This document shows positions 1-5,798 of a DNA stretch of 9,927 bases, in pieces. Source of the DNA: JAVBOJ01 sp031550755. GTDB lineage: Bacteria; Bacillota; Clostridia; Oscillospirales; UBA929. A model generated the notes under the pieces. That model was not told the origin of the DNA and did not search any database. It was given only the letters and a program-made list of their open reading frames with translations. The position numbers were made by a program, and so were the translations under genes. The stretch spans positions 1 through 9,927 of the forward strand of contig JAVBOJ010000016.1 in NCBI GenBank assembly GCA_031550755.1, in the 5' to 3' direction. Position 1 is the first letter of the stretch, and each line of letters begins with the position of its first letter.

Positions 1-83
1 TGGTGCGGTCGACGGGACTTGAACCCGTACCCTCTCGGACACGCCCCTCAAACGTGCGCGTATGCCAGTTCCGCCACGACCGC
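1..83 (-). tRNA. tRNA-Leu (anticodon GAG), complete with CCA
   Basis: Read on the minus strand, positions 83 to 77 (GCGGTCG) pair with 11 to 5 (CGACCGC) to form a perfect 7-bp acceptor stem, followed by discriminator A and an encoded CCA at 3-1. The anticodon stem CACGT/GCGTG closes the loop TTGAGGG, so the anticodon is GAG (positions 49-47), which reads CUC and CUU leucine codons. The T arm ACGGG-TTCAAGT-CCCGT is canonical. The long variable arm (CC-GAGA-GG) is the class II form expected of tRNA-Leu. The 3' end falls exactly on the window edge. The gene is transcribed away from the neighbouring ferredoxin-like gene. Confidence 0.96.
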
Positions 84-103
84 ATAATGGTGAACCGTCG
101 TTT

Positions 104-132
104 ATTGTATAGAATAATTGGCAGCTTGTCAA
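104..132 (-). promoter_or_regulatory. Sigma-A promoter of the tRNA-Leu gene
   Basis: On the minus strand there is a perfect -35 TTGACA (132-127), a 17-bp spacer and a -10 TACAAT (109-104). Transcription would start near position 97, leaving a leader of about 14 nt before the tRNA 5' end at 83. The -35 box overlaps the ribosome binding site (AAGGGGG, 131-137) of the divergent gene starting at 145. No convincing plus-strand promoter for that gene is visible in the 61-bp gap. A weak TAGAAT at 110-115 is the best candidate. Confidence 0.8.
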
Positions 133-144
133 GGGGGATAATTC

Positions 145-1653
145 ATGAAGCTGACGATACATTCCGAAAAAAACACGCAAGTCATTGCCGCGCAGCCAGA
201 AGAAAGTATTTTTTCCGTTTTGGCCCGCGCGGGCGGCGCTTCCCTGCACGCGCCCTGCGGCGGGCACGGAAAATGCGGTAAATGTCTTCTGCCCGTGCGC
301 GGCGCAGTGACCGACGCCGACGGGAACATCTTGCGGTTGACCGTCCCCACTCCCCTGCCCGCTTGCCGCGCAACGCTTGCGGGCGATTGCGAGGTCTGGC
401 TTTCGCCCGAGGCGGCGCTGCTCGTCTCGATGGACGCGCCCGGCGCGCCAACAGAAACCGACCTTCAGGGGCTGGGCGCCGCCATCGACATCGGCACGAC
501 CACGCTGGCGGTGTTTCTCTATGACGGCCCGCGTTTACTGGGGCGGCTGGGGCAGGCCAACCGGCAGGGCTCTTTCGGCGCCGACGTGATTTCCCGCATC
601 CACTGCGCGTTGGAGCGGCCGGACGGGCTGGAAGCCCTGCGCGACACATTGCGCGGCCAGCTTTTATCCATGCTGGGCGAGCTCTGCCGCGCACACGGGG
701 CGGCGTTGCGCGACCTTCGTCAAATCACCGCCGTCGGCAACACCGTCATGCTGCATTTTCTGACCGGTCTGCCGGTGGACAGCCTCGCCGTCGCGCCGTT
801 TGCGCCGGTCAGCCTATTCGGCGATACGGTCTCCGGCCTCTGGCCGGGACTGGACGCCGCGCTCTATCTGCCGCCGGCCATCGCCGGATATCTGGGCAGC
901 GATGTGACCGCCGGACTGCTGGACATACGCGAAACGCCCGCTCTGTTTTGCGACATCGGCACCAACGGCGAGCTGGCGCTGCTTGTCGGCGACACGATTT
1001 ACTGCTGCGCGGCGGCGGCCGGACCGGCCTTTGAGGGCGCGGAAATCGACTGCGGCATGGCGGCCGCGCCCGGCGCGATCGACGCGGTTTGGTGGGACGG
1101 TGGCCCGCGTTTTTCAGTCATCGGCGGCGGAGCTCCGCGCGGGCTGTGCGGCTCGGGACTGCTGGATGCGCTGGCCATGCTACGCCGGCTGGACGCGGTG
1201 GATGAATCGGGCTATCTTTTCCCGCCCGACAAAGCGCCCCGGGAGGTCTCCCCCTATCTGGAGAAAACCGCCCGGGACGTGCGTTTCGTCTTGTCAGACA
1301 CTGTTTATTTTTCCGCCGGGGATGTCCGCAAGCTCCAGCTCGCCAAGGCGGCGCTCATGGCCGGGGCCGACGCGCTGCTCCACACCGCCGGGCTTTCCTG
1401 GGAAGACATCCAAACAACCCATCTCGCCGGCGGGTTTGGCAGTGTGCTGAATCCGCAGAGCGCCCGCGACATCGGGTTTTCCTTCCCCCATGCCGTCGCC
1501 GCCGGCAATACGGCCGGTCTCGGTGCGCAAAAGCTGCTGCTTTCCTGCGCGGCGCGCCGGCAGGTCAACGACATCGCCGCCCGCTGCCGCGTGGTGGAGC
1601 TGGCCGGAAACCCGGTGTTCCAAAACGCGTTTATGGAACGCGTCAGTCTGTAG
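145..1653 (+). CDS. RACo-like [2Fe-2S]/ASKHA-domain protein (DUF4445 family)
   Basis: This 502-aa protein resembles reductive activators of corrinoid proteins (RACo), which use a [2Fe-2S] cluster and ATP to return inactive Co(II) corrinoid to Co(I) in methyl-transfer pathways. Residues 1-85 form a plant-type ferredoxin domain with cluster ligands C38, C44, C47 and C74 (C-x5-C-x2-C, then a distant Cys). From about residue 112 an actin/hexokinase-type (ASKHA) ATPase fold follows: phosphate-loop DIGTTT (115-120), VGNTVM (197-202), a second DIGTNGE (270-276), GPAFEGA (293-299), GLCGSG (333-338) and LAGGFGS (427-433). It is shorter than the characterised RACo (about 630 aa), so the linker region is reduced. 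The ATG at 145 has AGGGGG upstream at 132-137. No corrinoid protein or methyltransferase lies in the window, so the partner is unknown. Family assignment is firm; the exact substrate is inference. Confidence 0.9.
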   Translation: MKLTIHSEKNTQVIAAQPEESIFSVLARAGGASLHAPCGGHGKCGKCLLPVRGAVTDADGNILRLTVPTPLPACRATLAGDCEVWLSPEAALLVSMDAPGAPTETDLQGLGAAIDIGTTTLAVFLYDGPRLLGRLGQANRQGSFGADVISRIHCALERPDGLEALRDTLRGQLLSMLGELCRAHGAALRDLRQITAVGNTVMLHFLTGLPVDSLAVAPFAPVSLFGDTVSGLWPGLDAALYLPPAIAGYLGSDVTAGLLDIRETPALFCDIGTNGELALLVGDTIYCCAAAAGPAFEGAEIDCGMAAAPGAIDAVWWDGGPRFSVIGGGAPRGLCGSGLLDALAMLRRLDAVDESGYLFPPDKAPREVSPYLEKTARDVRFVLSDTVYFSAGDVRKLQLAKAALMAGADALLHTAGLSWEDIQTTHLAGGFGSVLNPQSARDIGFSFPHAVAAGNTAGLGAQKLLLSCAARRQVNDIAARCRVVELAGNPVFQNAFMERVSL

Positions 1654-1675
1654 ACAAACCCCGTTTCCCCGTATC

Positions 1676-1702
1676 CTTTTGCGGCAATCGGTCCAGCAAA
1701 AG
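1676..1702. repeat. Weak inverted repeat CTTTTGC/GCAAAAG
   Basis: CTTTTGC (1676-1682) and GCAAAAG (1696-1702) are 7-bp inverted arms around a 13-nt loop, just upstream of the strong terminator. No poly-T tract follows. It may fold in the RNA but could be chance. Confidence 0.3.
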
Positions 1703-1714
1703 CATTGAAACACA

Positions 1715-1751
1715 AGGCTCTGCGGGATTCATTCCCGCAGAGCCTTTCTTT
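1715..1751. terminator. Strong intrinsic terminator, probably bidirectional
   Basis: A perfect 13-bp stem (1715-1727 with 1733-1745, AGGCTCTGCGGGA against its complement) closes a 5-nt loop, TTCAT. On the plus strand it is followed by TTTCTTT, ending the transcript of the ferredoxin-like gene. On the minus strand the stem is followed by TGTGTTT, so it can also end the GH42/chorismate mutase/rodA operon, which runs into it from the other side. Confidence 0.85.
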
Positions 1752-1752
1752 G

Positions 1753-1772
1753 CAAGCCGCCTCAGCGGCTTG
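1753..1772. repeat. Inverted repeat CAAGCCGC-CTCA-GCGGCTTG
   Basis: A perfect 8-bp stem with a 4-nt loop sits directly beside the terminator hairpin. It lacks a T-tract of its own on either strand. In the rodA transcript it would be the second of three consecutive hairpins downstream of the stop codon, and may stabilise the 3' end or belong to a dispersed repeat. Confidence 0.55.
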
Positions 1773-1789
1773 ATCCAAGCTCCCGCTTT

Positions 1790-1813
1790 CGCTGACAAAC
1801 CTGTTTGTCAGCG
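1790..1813. repeat. Near-perfect palindrome CGCTGACAAAC-CT-GTTTGTCAGCG
   Basis: Two 11-bp arms (1790-1800 and 1803-1813) are separated by only two bases, immediately 3' of the rodA stop codon and abutting the second copy of the 17-bp direct repeat. No poly-T follows on the minus strand (AAAGCGGG follows), so it is not a standard terminator. It may be an RNA hairpin at the operon's end, a protein-binding palindrome, or an end of a small repeat element. Confidence 0.55.
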
Positions 1814-1823
1814 ATGGAACGCG

Positions 1824-2969
1824 TCAGTCTTTGAGCCAATGGGTTTTTGGGCGCATTTTGGCCGACGACACCAGCCCCATCGCGGCGAACATGGTCAAAA
1901 TCGACGAGCCGCCCGAGCTGACAAACGGCAGGGTCAGGCCAATGACCGGCGTTAGCGCCAGACACATGCCGACATTGATGATGGTTTGGCACAGCAGCAT
2001 CCCGCCGATGCCGATGCAGACAAGGCTGGCCAGATCCGACCGCGCACGCGACGCCACCCAGAAGCAGCGCAGAATAATGACCGCGAGCAGCAGCAGCAAA
2101 AACATACTGCCGACAAACCCGAATTCCTCGCCGAGCACGGCGAAGATGAAGTCGGTCTGTTTGGCAGGCACGTCGCCGAACTGAATTTGCACGCCCTGAT
2201 ACAGCCCCTGCCCCCAAAGCTGGCCGCCGCCGATGGCTGTTTTGCTTTGCAGGGGCTGCCAGCCATATTTGCTCGGGTCGAGCTCGGGATTGAAGCCGAT
2301 GAGGATCCGGTCGCGCTGGTACGGCTCCAGCAGATTGTTCCATATAAACGGCGCCGCGCCCGCCAGAGCCGCTCCGGCCACGGCGAACCACCGCCATTTG
2401 AGCCCGCCCATCAGGCACATGGCGAAAAAAATCACCACATAGACGACGATCATGCCGCCGTCCTTGGAGCAGACGAAAATCAGGCCGCACATGAGCCCCA
2501 GATGCGCCACCAACGACGCCACCGACAGCACATGGTTGAGGCTGTCGCGCTCCTTGAGGACGCTGAGCTGCTTGGCCAGCAACAGCACAAAACTGACCTT
2601 GACCACCTCGGCCGGCTGGATGGAAAACGGCAAAAAGGAGAAGCTCAGCCAGCTTTTGTTGCCCGAGTCGCCCGCCGTGCCGAATGGAACCAGCAATGCG
2701 ATAAAGCCGATGTTGAAAACCAAAATCCACTGCCACAAGGTGGCGATATTTTCCAGCTCCAGCACCGAAAACAGCACAAACAGCACCACCCCGCCGGCAA
2801 TGGCCGCGGCCTGGATGATGAGCTTGGCACCGGCTCCTTCCGGCGCGCTGCGCAGCGCACTGGAAATCAGCACCATGCCGATGGCCGAGGCCACCAGGCA
2901 CAGCACGAGCAGCAGCATATCGGCTTCCCTGAGGAAGCGGCGGACAGCCCGCCGGACTTCTTTCAACAT
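1824..2969 (-). CDS. rodA: SEDS peptidoglycan glycosyltransferase, RodA type
   Basis: This 381-aa integral membrane protein belongs to the shape, elongation, division and sporulation (SEDS) family, which polymerises lipid II glycan strands together with a class B PBP. The predicted helices begin around residue 19. Family signatures are QPAEVVK (118-124), EPYQRDRILIGFNPELDP (215-232), the loop running into QTDFIFAVLGEEFG (271-284), and LPFVSSGGSS (347-356). D273 in the TDFIFAVL motif corresponds to the aspartate essential in characterised RodA proteins. The PYQR..R and QSK.AIG.G motifs favour RodA over FtsW, although sporulation paralogues such as SpoVE cannot be fully excluded. The ATG at 2969 has GGGAG just upstream and overlaps the chorismate mutase stop by 7 nt. 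The TGA stop lies within a 17-bp repeat. No partner PBP or mreBCD is present in the window. Confidence 0.93.
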   Translation of the reverse strand: MLKEVRRAVRRFLREADMLLLVLCLVASAIGMVLISSALRSAPEGAGAKLIIQAAAIAGGVVLFVLFSVLELENIATLWQWILVFNIGFIALLVPFGTAGDSGNKSWLSFSFLPFSIQPAEVVKVSFVLLLAKQLSVLKERDSLNHVLSVASLVAHLGLMCGLIFVCSKDGGMIVVYVVIFFAMCLMGGLKWRWFAVAGAALAGAAPFIWNNLLEPYQRDRILIGFNPELDPSKYGWQPLQSKTAIGGGQLWGQGLYQGVQIQFGDVPAKQTDFIFAVLGEEFGFVGSMFLLLLLAVIILRCFWVASRARSDLASLVCIGIGGMLLCQTIINVGMCLALTPVIGLTLPFVSSGGSSILTMFAAMGLVSSAKMRPKTHWLKD

Positions 2970-3235
2970 CGATTACTCCCTGACTCCTGTATCTCCCGTG
3001 AAAGCTGTAAAATCAGCGTCCACAGCCGCCGCGCCGCGCCGGAAAATTCCTCCGGCGACAGCGCGGTCATTTTGTTCAAAACAGCCTGCTCCCGGGCGGC
3101 GTCATACACCGGCAGCCCTTGGGCGCGTTTCACCTCGTCGATTTGCGCCGACAGACGCATCCGCTGGACAAACAGCGCCAAAAGCGCCGCGTCCACCCGG
3201 TCAAACTCCGCCCGCAGTCCCTCCAGCGGTTCCAC
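2963..3235 (-). CDS. Chorismate mutase, AroQ (type II) fold, 90 aa
   Basis: The product is a small all-helical monofunctional chorismate mutase, converting chorismate to prephenate at the branch to phenylalanine and tyrosine. Aligned by eye to the E. coli P-protein mutase domain, the active-site residues are present: R8, R25, K36, E49, S79 and Q83 (E. coli R11, R28, K39, E52, S84, Q88). A GTG start at 3235 is chosen because it overlaps the GH42 stop as TAGTG, the mutase homology begins right after it, and the total length of 90 aa is normal for the family. Upstream extension in this frame would run inside the GH42 gene. No strong SD is visible, so translation probably depends on coupling to the upstream gene. 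Its stop overlaps the rodA start by 7 nt. No other aromatic biosynthesis gene is nearby. Confidence 0.87.
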   Translation of the reverse strand: MEPLEGLRAEFDRVDAALLALFVQRMRLSAQIDEVKRAQGLPVYDAAREQAVLNKMTALSPEEFSGAARRLWTLILQLSREIQESGSNRC

Positions 3236-5271
3236 TAGCCCCGCACCGCCAAAAAGCCCAGCGGCGGCAAGGTCGTTTTCTCGTCCACCTCCGCGCCGGT
3301 CAGCAGTTCGCGCCCGCGCGGCAGGGTGACCTCCTGCGGCGCTTCGGTGAAATTCATGACAAACACGATCCGGCTTTCCCCCTCGCCGCGCGCCGTCGCC
3401 GACACGCCCTCGGGCAGCTCTCCCGCCAGCACCGGCGCAACGGCGGCCTCTTTGGCGGCCGCTTTGTAAAACGCGTCCAAAAAGTCGGCTTCGGTTCGCG
3501 CGGCCATGTGATAGCACAGCCCGCGGCCGTACTCGTTGCGGGTCAGCGCCGGCATGTCCTTGTAAAAGTCGCTTTCATAGACGCCCAGCACCTGCGCGGT
3601 TTCGGCGTGTACCACCTCGCAGATATCGCGCAGCGCGTACCGCCCGGACAGCCCCAGCGGGTTTTGCGACAGTCTCAGGCCGTTTCTCTCCTCGGGGAAA
3701 ATGGCCTCAATCTCCTCGGCCCAAACGCCGGTGACCTCGCGCAGCTTGCCGCCCGGCACGCCGCCGAGGCAGCACAGGTCGTTTTCGTCCACATAGCCGG
3801 ACAGGTAGGTAGTGACCAAGCGCCCGCCGTTTTTGACAAAGGCGGCCAGCTTTTCGTCGATGCCCGGCTCCATCAGATAGAGCATCGGCGCGATGATCAG
3901 CTTATAGCCGGAGAGGTCGCCGGTCTGGGACACGATGTCGGCGGCGATTCCCTGCTTCCACAGCGCGTTGTAATGGAGCTGCAGGGTCTCCATATAGCCC
4001 CGGTTTCTCTGATCCAGCCCCTTGAACTCGTCCATGGCCCATTTGTTGGTGTAATCGAACAAAATGCCGACCTCGGCTTTTACCGGCAGACCCAACGCGC
4101 AGTCCAGCTTTTCCAGCGCCATGCCCACATCGGTCACGTCGCGGAACACCCGGGTGTTCTCATGCCCGACATGATCGACCACCGCGCCGTGGAATTTTTC
4201 GCAGGAGCCGCGGCTCTTGCGGAACTGGAAGTATTGCACCGAATCCGAGCCGTGCGCCACCGCTTGCAGGGACGAGAGCAGATGCACGCCTGGACGCTTG
4301 AGCTTGTTGACCTGCCGCCAGTTGGTATAGCTAGGGGCGCTCTCCATCAGCAGGAAGGGCTTGCGTTTGAGGGCGCGGAAAAGGTCATGGTAAAACGCCG
4401 TGCCGGCGGCCGTTTCCCACATCGCCTCAAAATTGTTGTTCCATTCGGGATAACTGTCCCACGAGACGATGTCGATGACATCCTCGAATTTCCAATAGTC
4501 AATGCCGAAAAAGCCCGACATCAGATTGGTGCAGATGGGAATGCGCGGCGTAATCTCGCGCAGGGGCTTTGTCTCAGCCAGCACATAGTCGCGGAAGCTC
4601 TCGGTACAGAACCGCTTCCAGTCCAGATCCAGTCCGTGGATGCCGCCTTCGCCGTGCGGCGCGGGCGAAACGATCTGGTCAAAGGAGGTATACCGGCGGC
4701 TCCAGAAGGTCGTCCACCACGCGTAGTTGAGCGCGTCAATGTCGTTGTGATACTTTTCGCGCAGGAAATCCCGAAACGCGCTCTGGCAGATGGGACAATG
4801 GCATTCGCCATTGAGCTCGTTGGAGATATGCCACAAAATCACGCCGGGATGGTCTTTGTATCGCGTAGCCAGCTGTGTATTGAGCGCCGTGATCTTCTCG
4901 CGCATGACCGGCGAACGCATACAGTGATTGTGCCGCTTGCCGTGCAGGTCGCGCACGCGCTCGGCCGATACCCGCCGAACCTCAGGATATTTCTCATCCA
5001 GCCACGCCGGGCGCGCGCCCGTCGGCGTTCCCAGCACGGTGTATACCCCGTTTTTATAGAGCGCGTCCACCCGCTCATCCAGCCAGGAGAAGTCGTATTT
5101 CCCCTCTTCCGGCTCCAGCATCGACCAGGAAAACATGCCCATGGTGGCCGAATTCATATGCGCCAGCTTCATCAGGCGGTCATCCTCGGCCAAAATCCCG
5201 GGGGTGGTCAGCCACTGCTCTGGGTTATAGTCGGCGCCGTGAACCAAATGCGGAAATCCGGGCAGAGTCAT
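3235..5271 (-). CDS. GH42 family beta-galactosidase
   Basis: This 678-aa protein has the length and three-domain plan of glycoside hydrolase family 42: an N-terminal TIM barrel to about residue 390, a trimerisation domain, and a small C-terminal beta domain. The barrel opens with HGADYNPEQW (11-20). The acid/base is E152 in WHISNELNG and the nucleophile is E310 in FLLMESAPSYTNW. C117, C157, C159 and C162 match the structural zinc site known in GH42 enzymes. It hydrolyses terminal beta-galactosides. No signal peptide is seen, so it acts in the cytoplasm on imported galacto-oligosaccharides, although no transporter is in the window. A TTG three codons upstream (5280) is in frame but directly abuts the SD GGGAG (5285-5281). 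The ATG at 5271, 9 nt from that SD, is preferred. It is the first gene of the three-gene minus-strand operon. Confidence 0.95.
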   Translation of the reverse strand: MTLPGFPHLVHGADYNPEQWLTTPGILAEDDRLMKLAHMNSATMGMFSWSMLEPEEGKYDFSWLDERVDALYKNGVYTVLGTPTGARPAWLDEKYPEVRRVSAERVRDLHGKRHNHCMRSPVMREKITALNTQLATRYKDHPGVILWHISNELNGECHCPICQSAFRDFLREKYHNDIDALNYAWWTTFWSRRYTSFDQIVSPAPHGEGGIHGLDLDWKRFCTESFRDYVLAETKPLREITPRIPICTNLMSGFFGIDYWKFEDVIDIVSWDSYPEWNNNFEAMWETAAGTAFYHDLFRALKRKPFLLMESAPSYTNWRQVNKLKRPGVHLLSSLQAVAHGSDSVQYFQFRKSRGSCEKFHGAVVDHVGHENTRVFRDVTDVGMALEKLDCALGLPVKAEVGILFDYTNKWAMDEFKGLDQRNRGYMETLQLHYNALWKQGIAADIVSQTGDLSGYKLIIAPMLYLMEPGIDEKLAAFVKNGGRLVTTYLSGYVDENDLCCLGGVPGGKLREVTGVWAEEIEAIFPEERNGLRLSQNPLGLSGRYALRDICEVVHAETAQVLGVYESDFYKDMPALTRNEYGRGLCYHMAARTEADFLDAFYKAAAKEAAVAPVLAGELPEGVSATARGEGESRIVFVMNFTEAPQEVTLPRGRELLTGAEVDEKTTLPPLGFLAVRG

Positions 5272-5280
5272 ACAAAGCAA

Positions 5281-5285
5281 CTCCC
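5281..5285 (-). promoter_or_regulatory. Ribosome binding site of the GH42 gene
   Basis: GGGAG on the minus strand ends 9 nt before ATG 5271 and 0 nt before the alternative TTG at 5280. This settles the start in favour of ATG 5271 and removes three residues from the longest open frame. Confidence 0.75.
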
Positions 5286-5311
5286 AACATCATTTTTTTC
5301 TGCGTCGTCTT

Positions 5312-5340
5312 ATTGTACCGTTTCGGCGCGGCTTTGGCAA
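5312..5340 (-). promoter_or_regulatory. Promoter of the GH42-chorismate mutase-rodA operon
   Basis: On the minus strand TTGCCA (5340-5335), a 17-bp spacer and TACAAT (5317-5312) form a good sigma-A promoter. The start point would be about 5305, giving a leader of about 34 nt. No operator palindrome or cre-like site is obvious around it. It is the only convincing promoter upstream of the three overlapping genes. Confidence 0.7.
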
Positions 5341-5420
5341 GCCGTCAGGGGGGGAAGATTTTTCTGTTACGGATTTGTAGGAAAGTTGTAAGCGAAAAAG
5401 GCGGAATTTTCCGGCTGCCG

Positions 5421-5429
5421 TGTTACAAT
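5421..5429 (+). promoter_or_regulatory. Extended -10 promoter of the lipoprotein gene
   Basis: TGTTACAAT matches an extended -10 element (TGn followed by TACAAT, 5424-5429), and no recognisable -35 stands 16-18 bp upstream. A small dyad, CGGAA-TT-TTCCG (5402-5413), sits where the -35 would be and could be an operator. Transcription would start near 5436, only a few bases before the SD AAGGAG at 5438-5443, so if this promoter is right the leader is very short. Confidence 0.45.
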
Positions 5430-5451
5430 GGAATCAAAAGGAGCGAAAAAT

Positions 5452-5727
5452 ATGGGGCGTCTTTGCAGTTTAATCCTCTGCCTTGCGCTGTTGTCTTCCT
5501 GCCGCGCGCCGGCCTTGGTGGCCGAGTCGTCACCCTCGCCGCCGATACCCGCGCCCTCCCCGGCGCAAACGGTCGCACCATCACCCTCCCCGGCGCAAAC
5601 ACCCGCGCCCACGCCGCCCTCCCCTTCTCCGTCTCCCACTCAAAAACCCCCGGCGTTCACCGAGCTGGCGCTCGACCTGCCCGAGGAGAACTATGAGTAT
5701 ATACCGAGGAGATTCTGGTACCGCTGA
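5452..5727 (+). CDS. Lipoprotein N-terminal part with Pro-rich linker (frameshifted gene)
   Basis: The ATG at 5452 has a strong SD, AAGGAG, at 5438-5443. Residues 1-17 are a lipoprotein signal: GRLCSLILCLALLSSC, with lipobox L14-S15-S16 and acceptor C17. About 45 residues follow that are almost entirely Pro, Ser, Ala and Thr, a wall-spanning linker typical of Gram-positive surface lipoproteins. A short folded start (FTELALDLPEENYEYIP) then ends at a TGA at 5725-5727. The -1 frame is open from 5697 and continues smoothly into the repeat domain downstream (IP, then EEILVPLTRG). A one-base change near 5704-5706 would join both parts into a 412-aa protein. I read this as the N-terminal fragment of one gene, broken by a real frameshift or a sequencing error. 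A 91-residue stand-alone lipoprotein is less likely. Confidence 0.75.
   Translation: MGRLCSLILCLALLSSCRAPALVAESSPSPPIPAPSPAQTVAPSPSPAQTPAPTPPSPSPSPTQKPPAFTELALDLPEENYEYIPRRFWYR
5554..5600 (+). repeat. 30-bp tandem period in the Pro-rich linker
   Basis: CCCTCCCCGGCGCAAAC occurs at 5554-5570 and again at 5584-5600, a 30-bp period encoding the decapeptide-like unit PSPAQT(V/P)APS/T. The flanking SPSP runs are degenerate copies. Such repeats lengthen or shorten by slippage in extracytoplasmic linkers. Confidence 0.75.
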
Positions 5728-5798
5728 CCCGCGGGGCGGACGATTGGGGCTATTGTATTTCCGGGCCGCCCGCCTTTTGGAACGAAAAAACCAGCGAG

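Larger units (their letters stand above)
1633..1830. repeat. 17-bp perfect direct repeat bracketing a hairpin-rich spacer
   Basis: ATGGAACGCGTCAGTCT occurs at 1633-1649, inside the last codons of the ferredoxin-like gene, and again at 1814-1830, across the stop codon of the convergent rodA gene. The offset is 181 bp. Just inside the repeats, GACAAAC (1653-1659) is matched by the inverted copy GTTTGTC (1803-1809), so the interval looks like a small element with inverted ends and flanking direct repeats. Whether it is a mobile miniature element, a dispersed intergenic repeat or a local duplication cannot be decided from one copy. Confidence 0.6.

Noticed and set aside
182..694. 170-codon minus-strand frame
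   Set aside because: It is an Arg/Ala-rich shadow of the ferredoxin domain of the RACo-like gene, without an SD.
1762..2901. 379-codon minus-strand frame overlapping rodA
   Set aside because: It is an alternate frame of rodA with no membrane pattern. The frame at 1824-2969 carries all SEDS motifs.
1986..3329. 447-codon plus-strand frame antisense to rodA
   Set aside because: It is rich in Q, H and R, has no recognisable domain and no SD, and mirrors the codon bias of rodA on the other strand.
2963..3517. 184-aa version of the chorismate mutase starting at 3517
   Set aside because: The extra 94 residues lie inside the GH42 gene, are out of frame with it and show no homology. GTG 3235 gives a normal 90-aa mutase overlapping the GH42 stop.
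2452..5391. 979-codon plus-strand open frame
   Set aside because: It runs antisense to the GH42, chorismate mutase and rodA genes, which have clear motifs, promoters and SDs. Its translation is low-complexity and matches no family I recognise. Long antisense frames are common in GC-rich DNA.
5341..5451. Riboswitch or leader RNA between GH42 and the lipoprotein gene
   Set aside because: Both divergent promoters sit in this gap and leave leaders of only about 34 nt and about 16 nt, too short for a known riboswitch. Only a small dyad is visible.
5695..5712. Programmed -1 ribosomal frameshift site in the lipoprotein gene
   Set aside because: No slippery heptamer, internal SD or obvious downstream stem was found at the overlap, so an indel or sequencing error is more likely.
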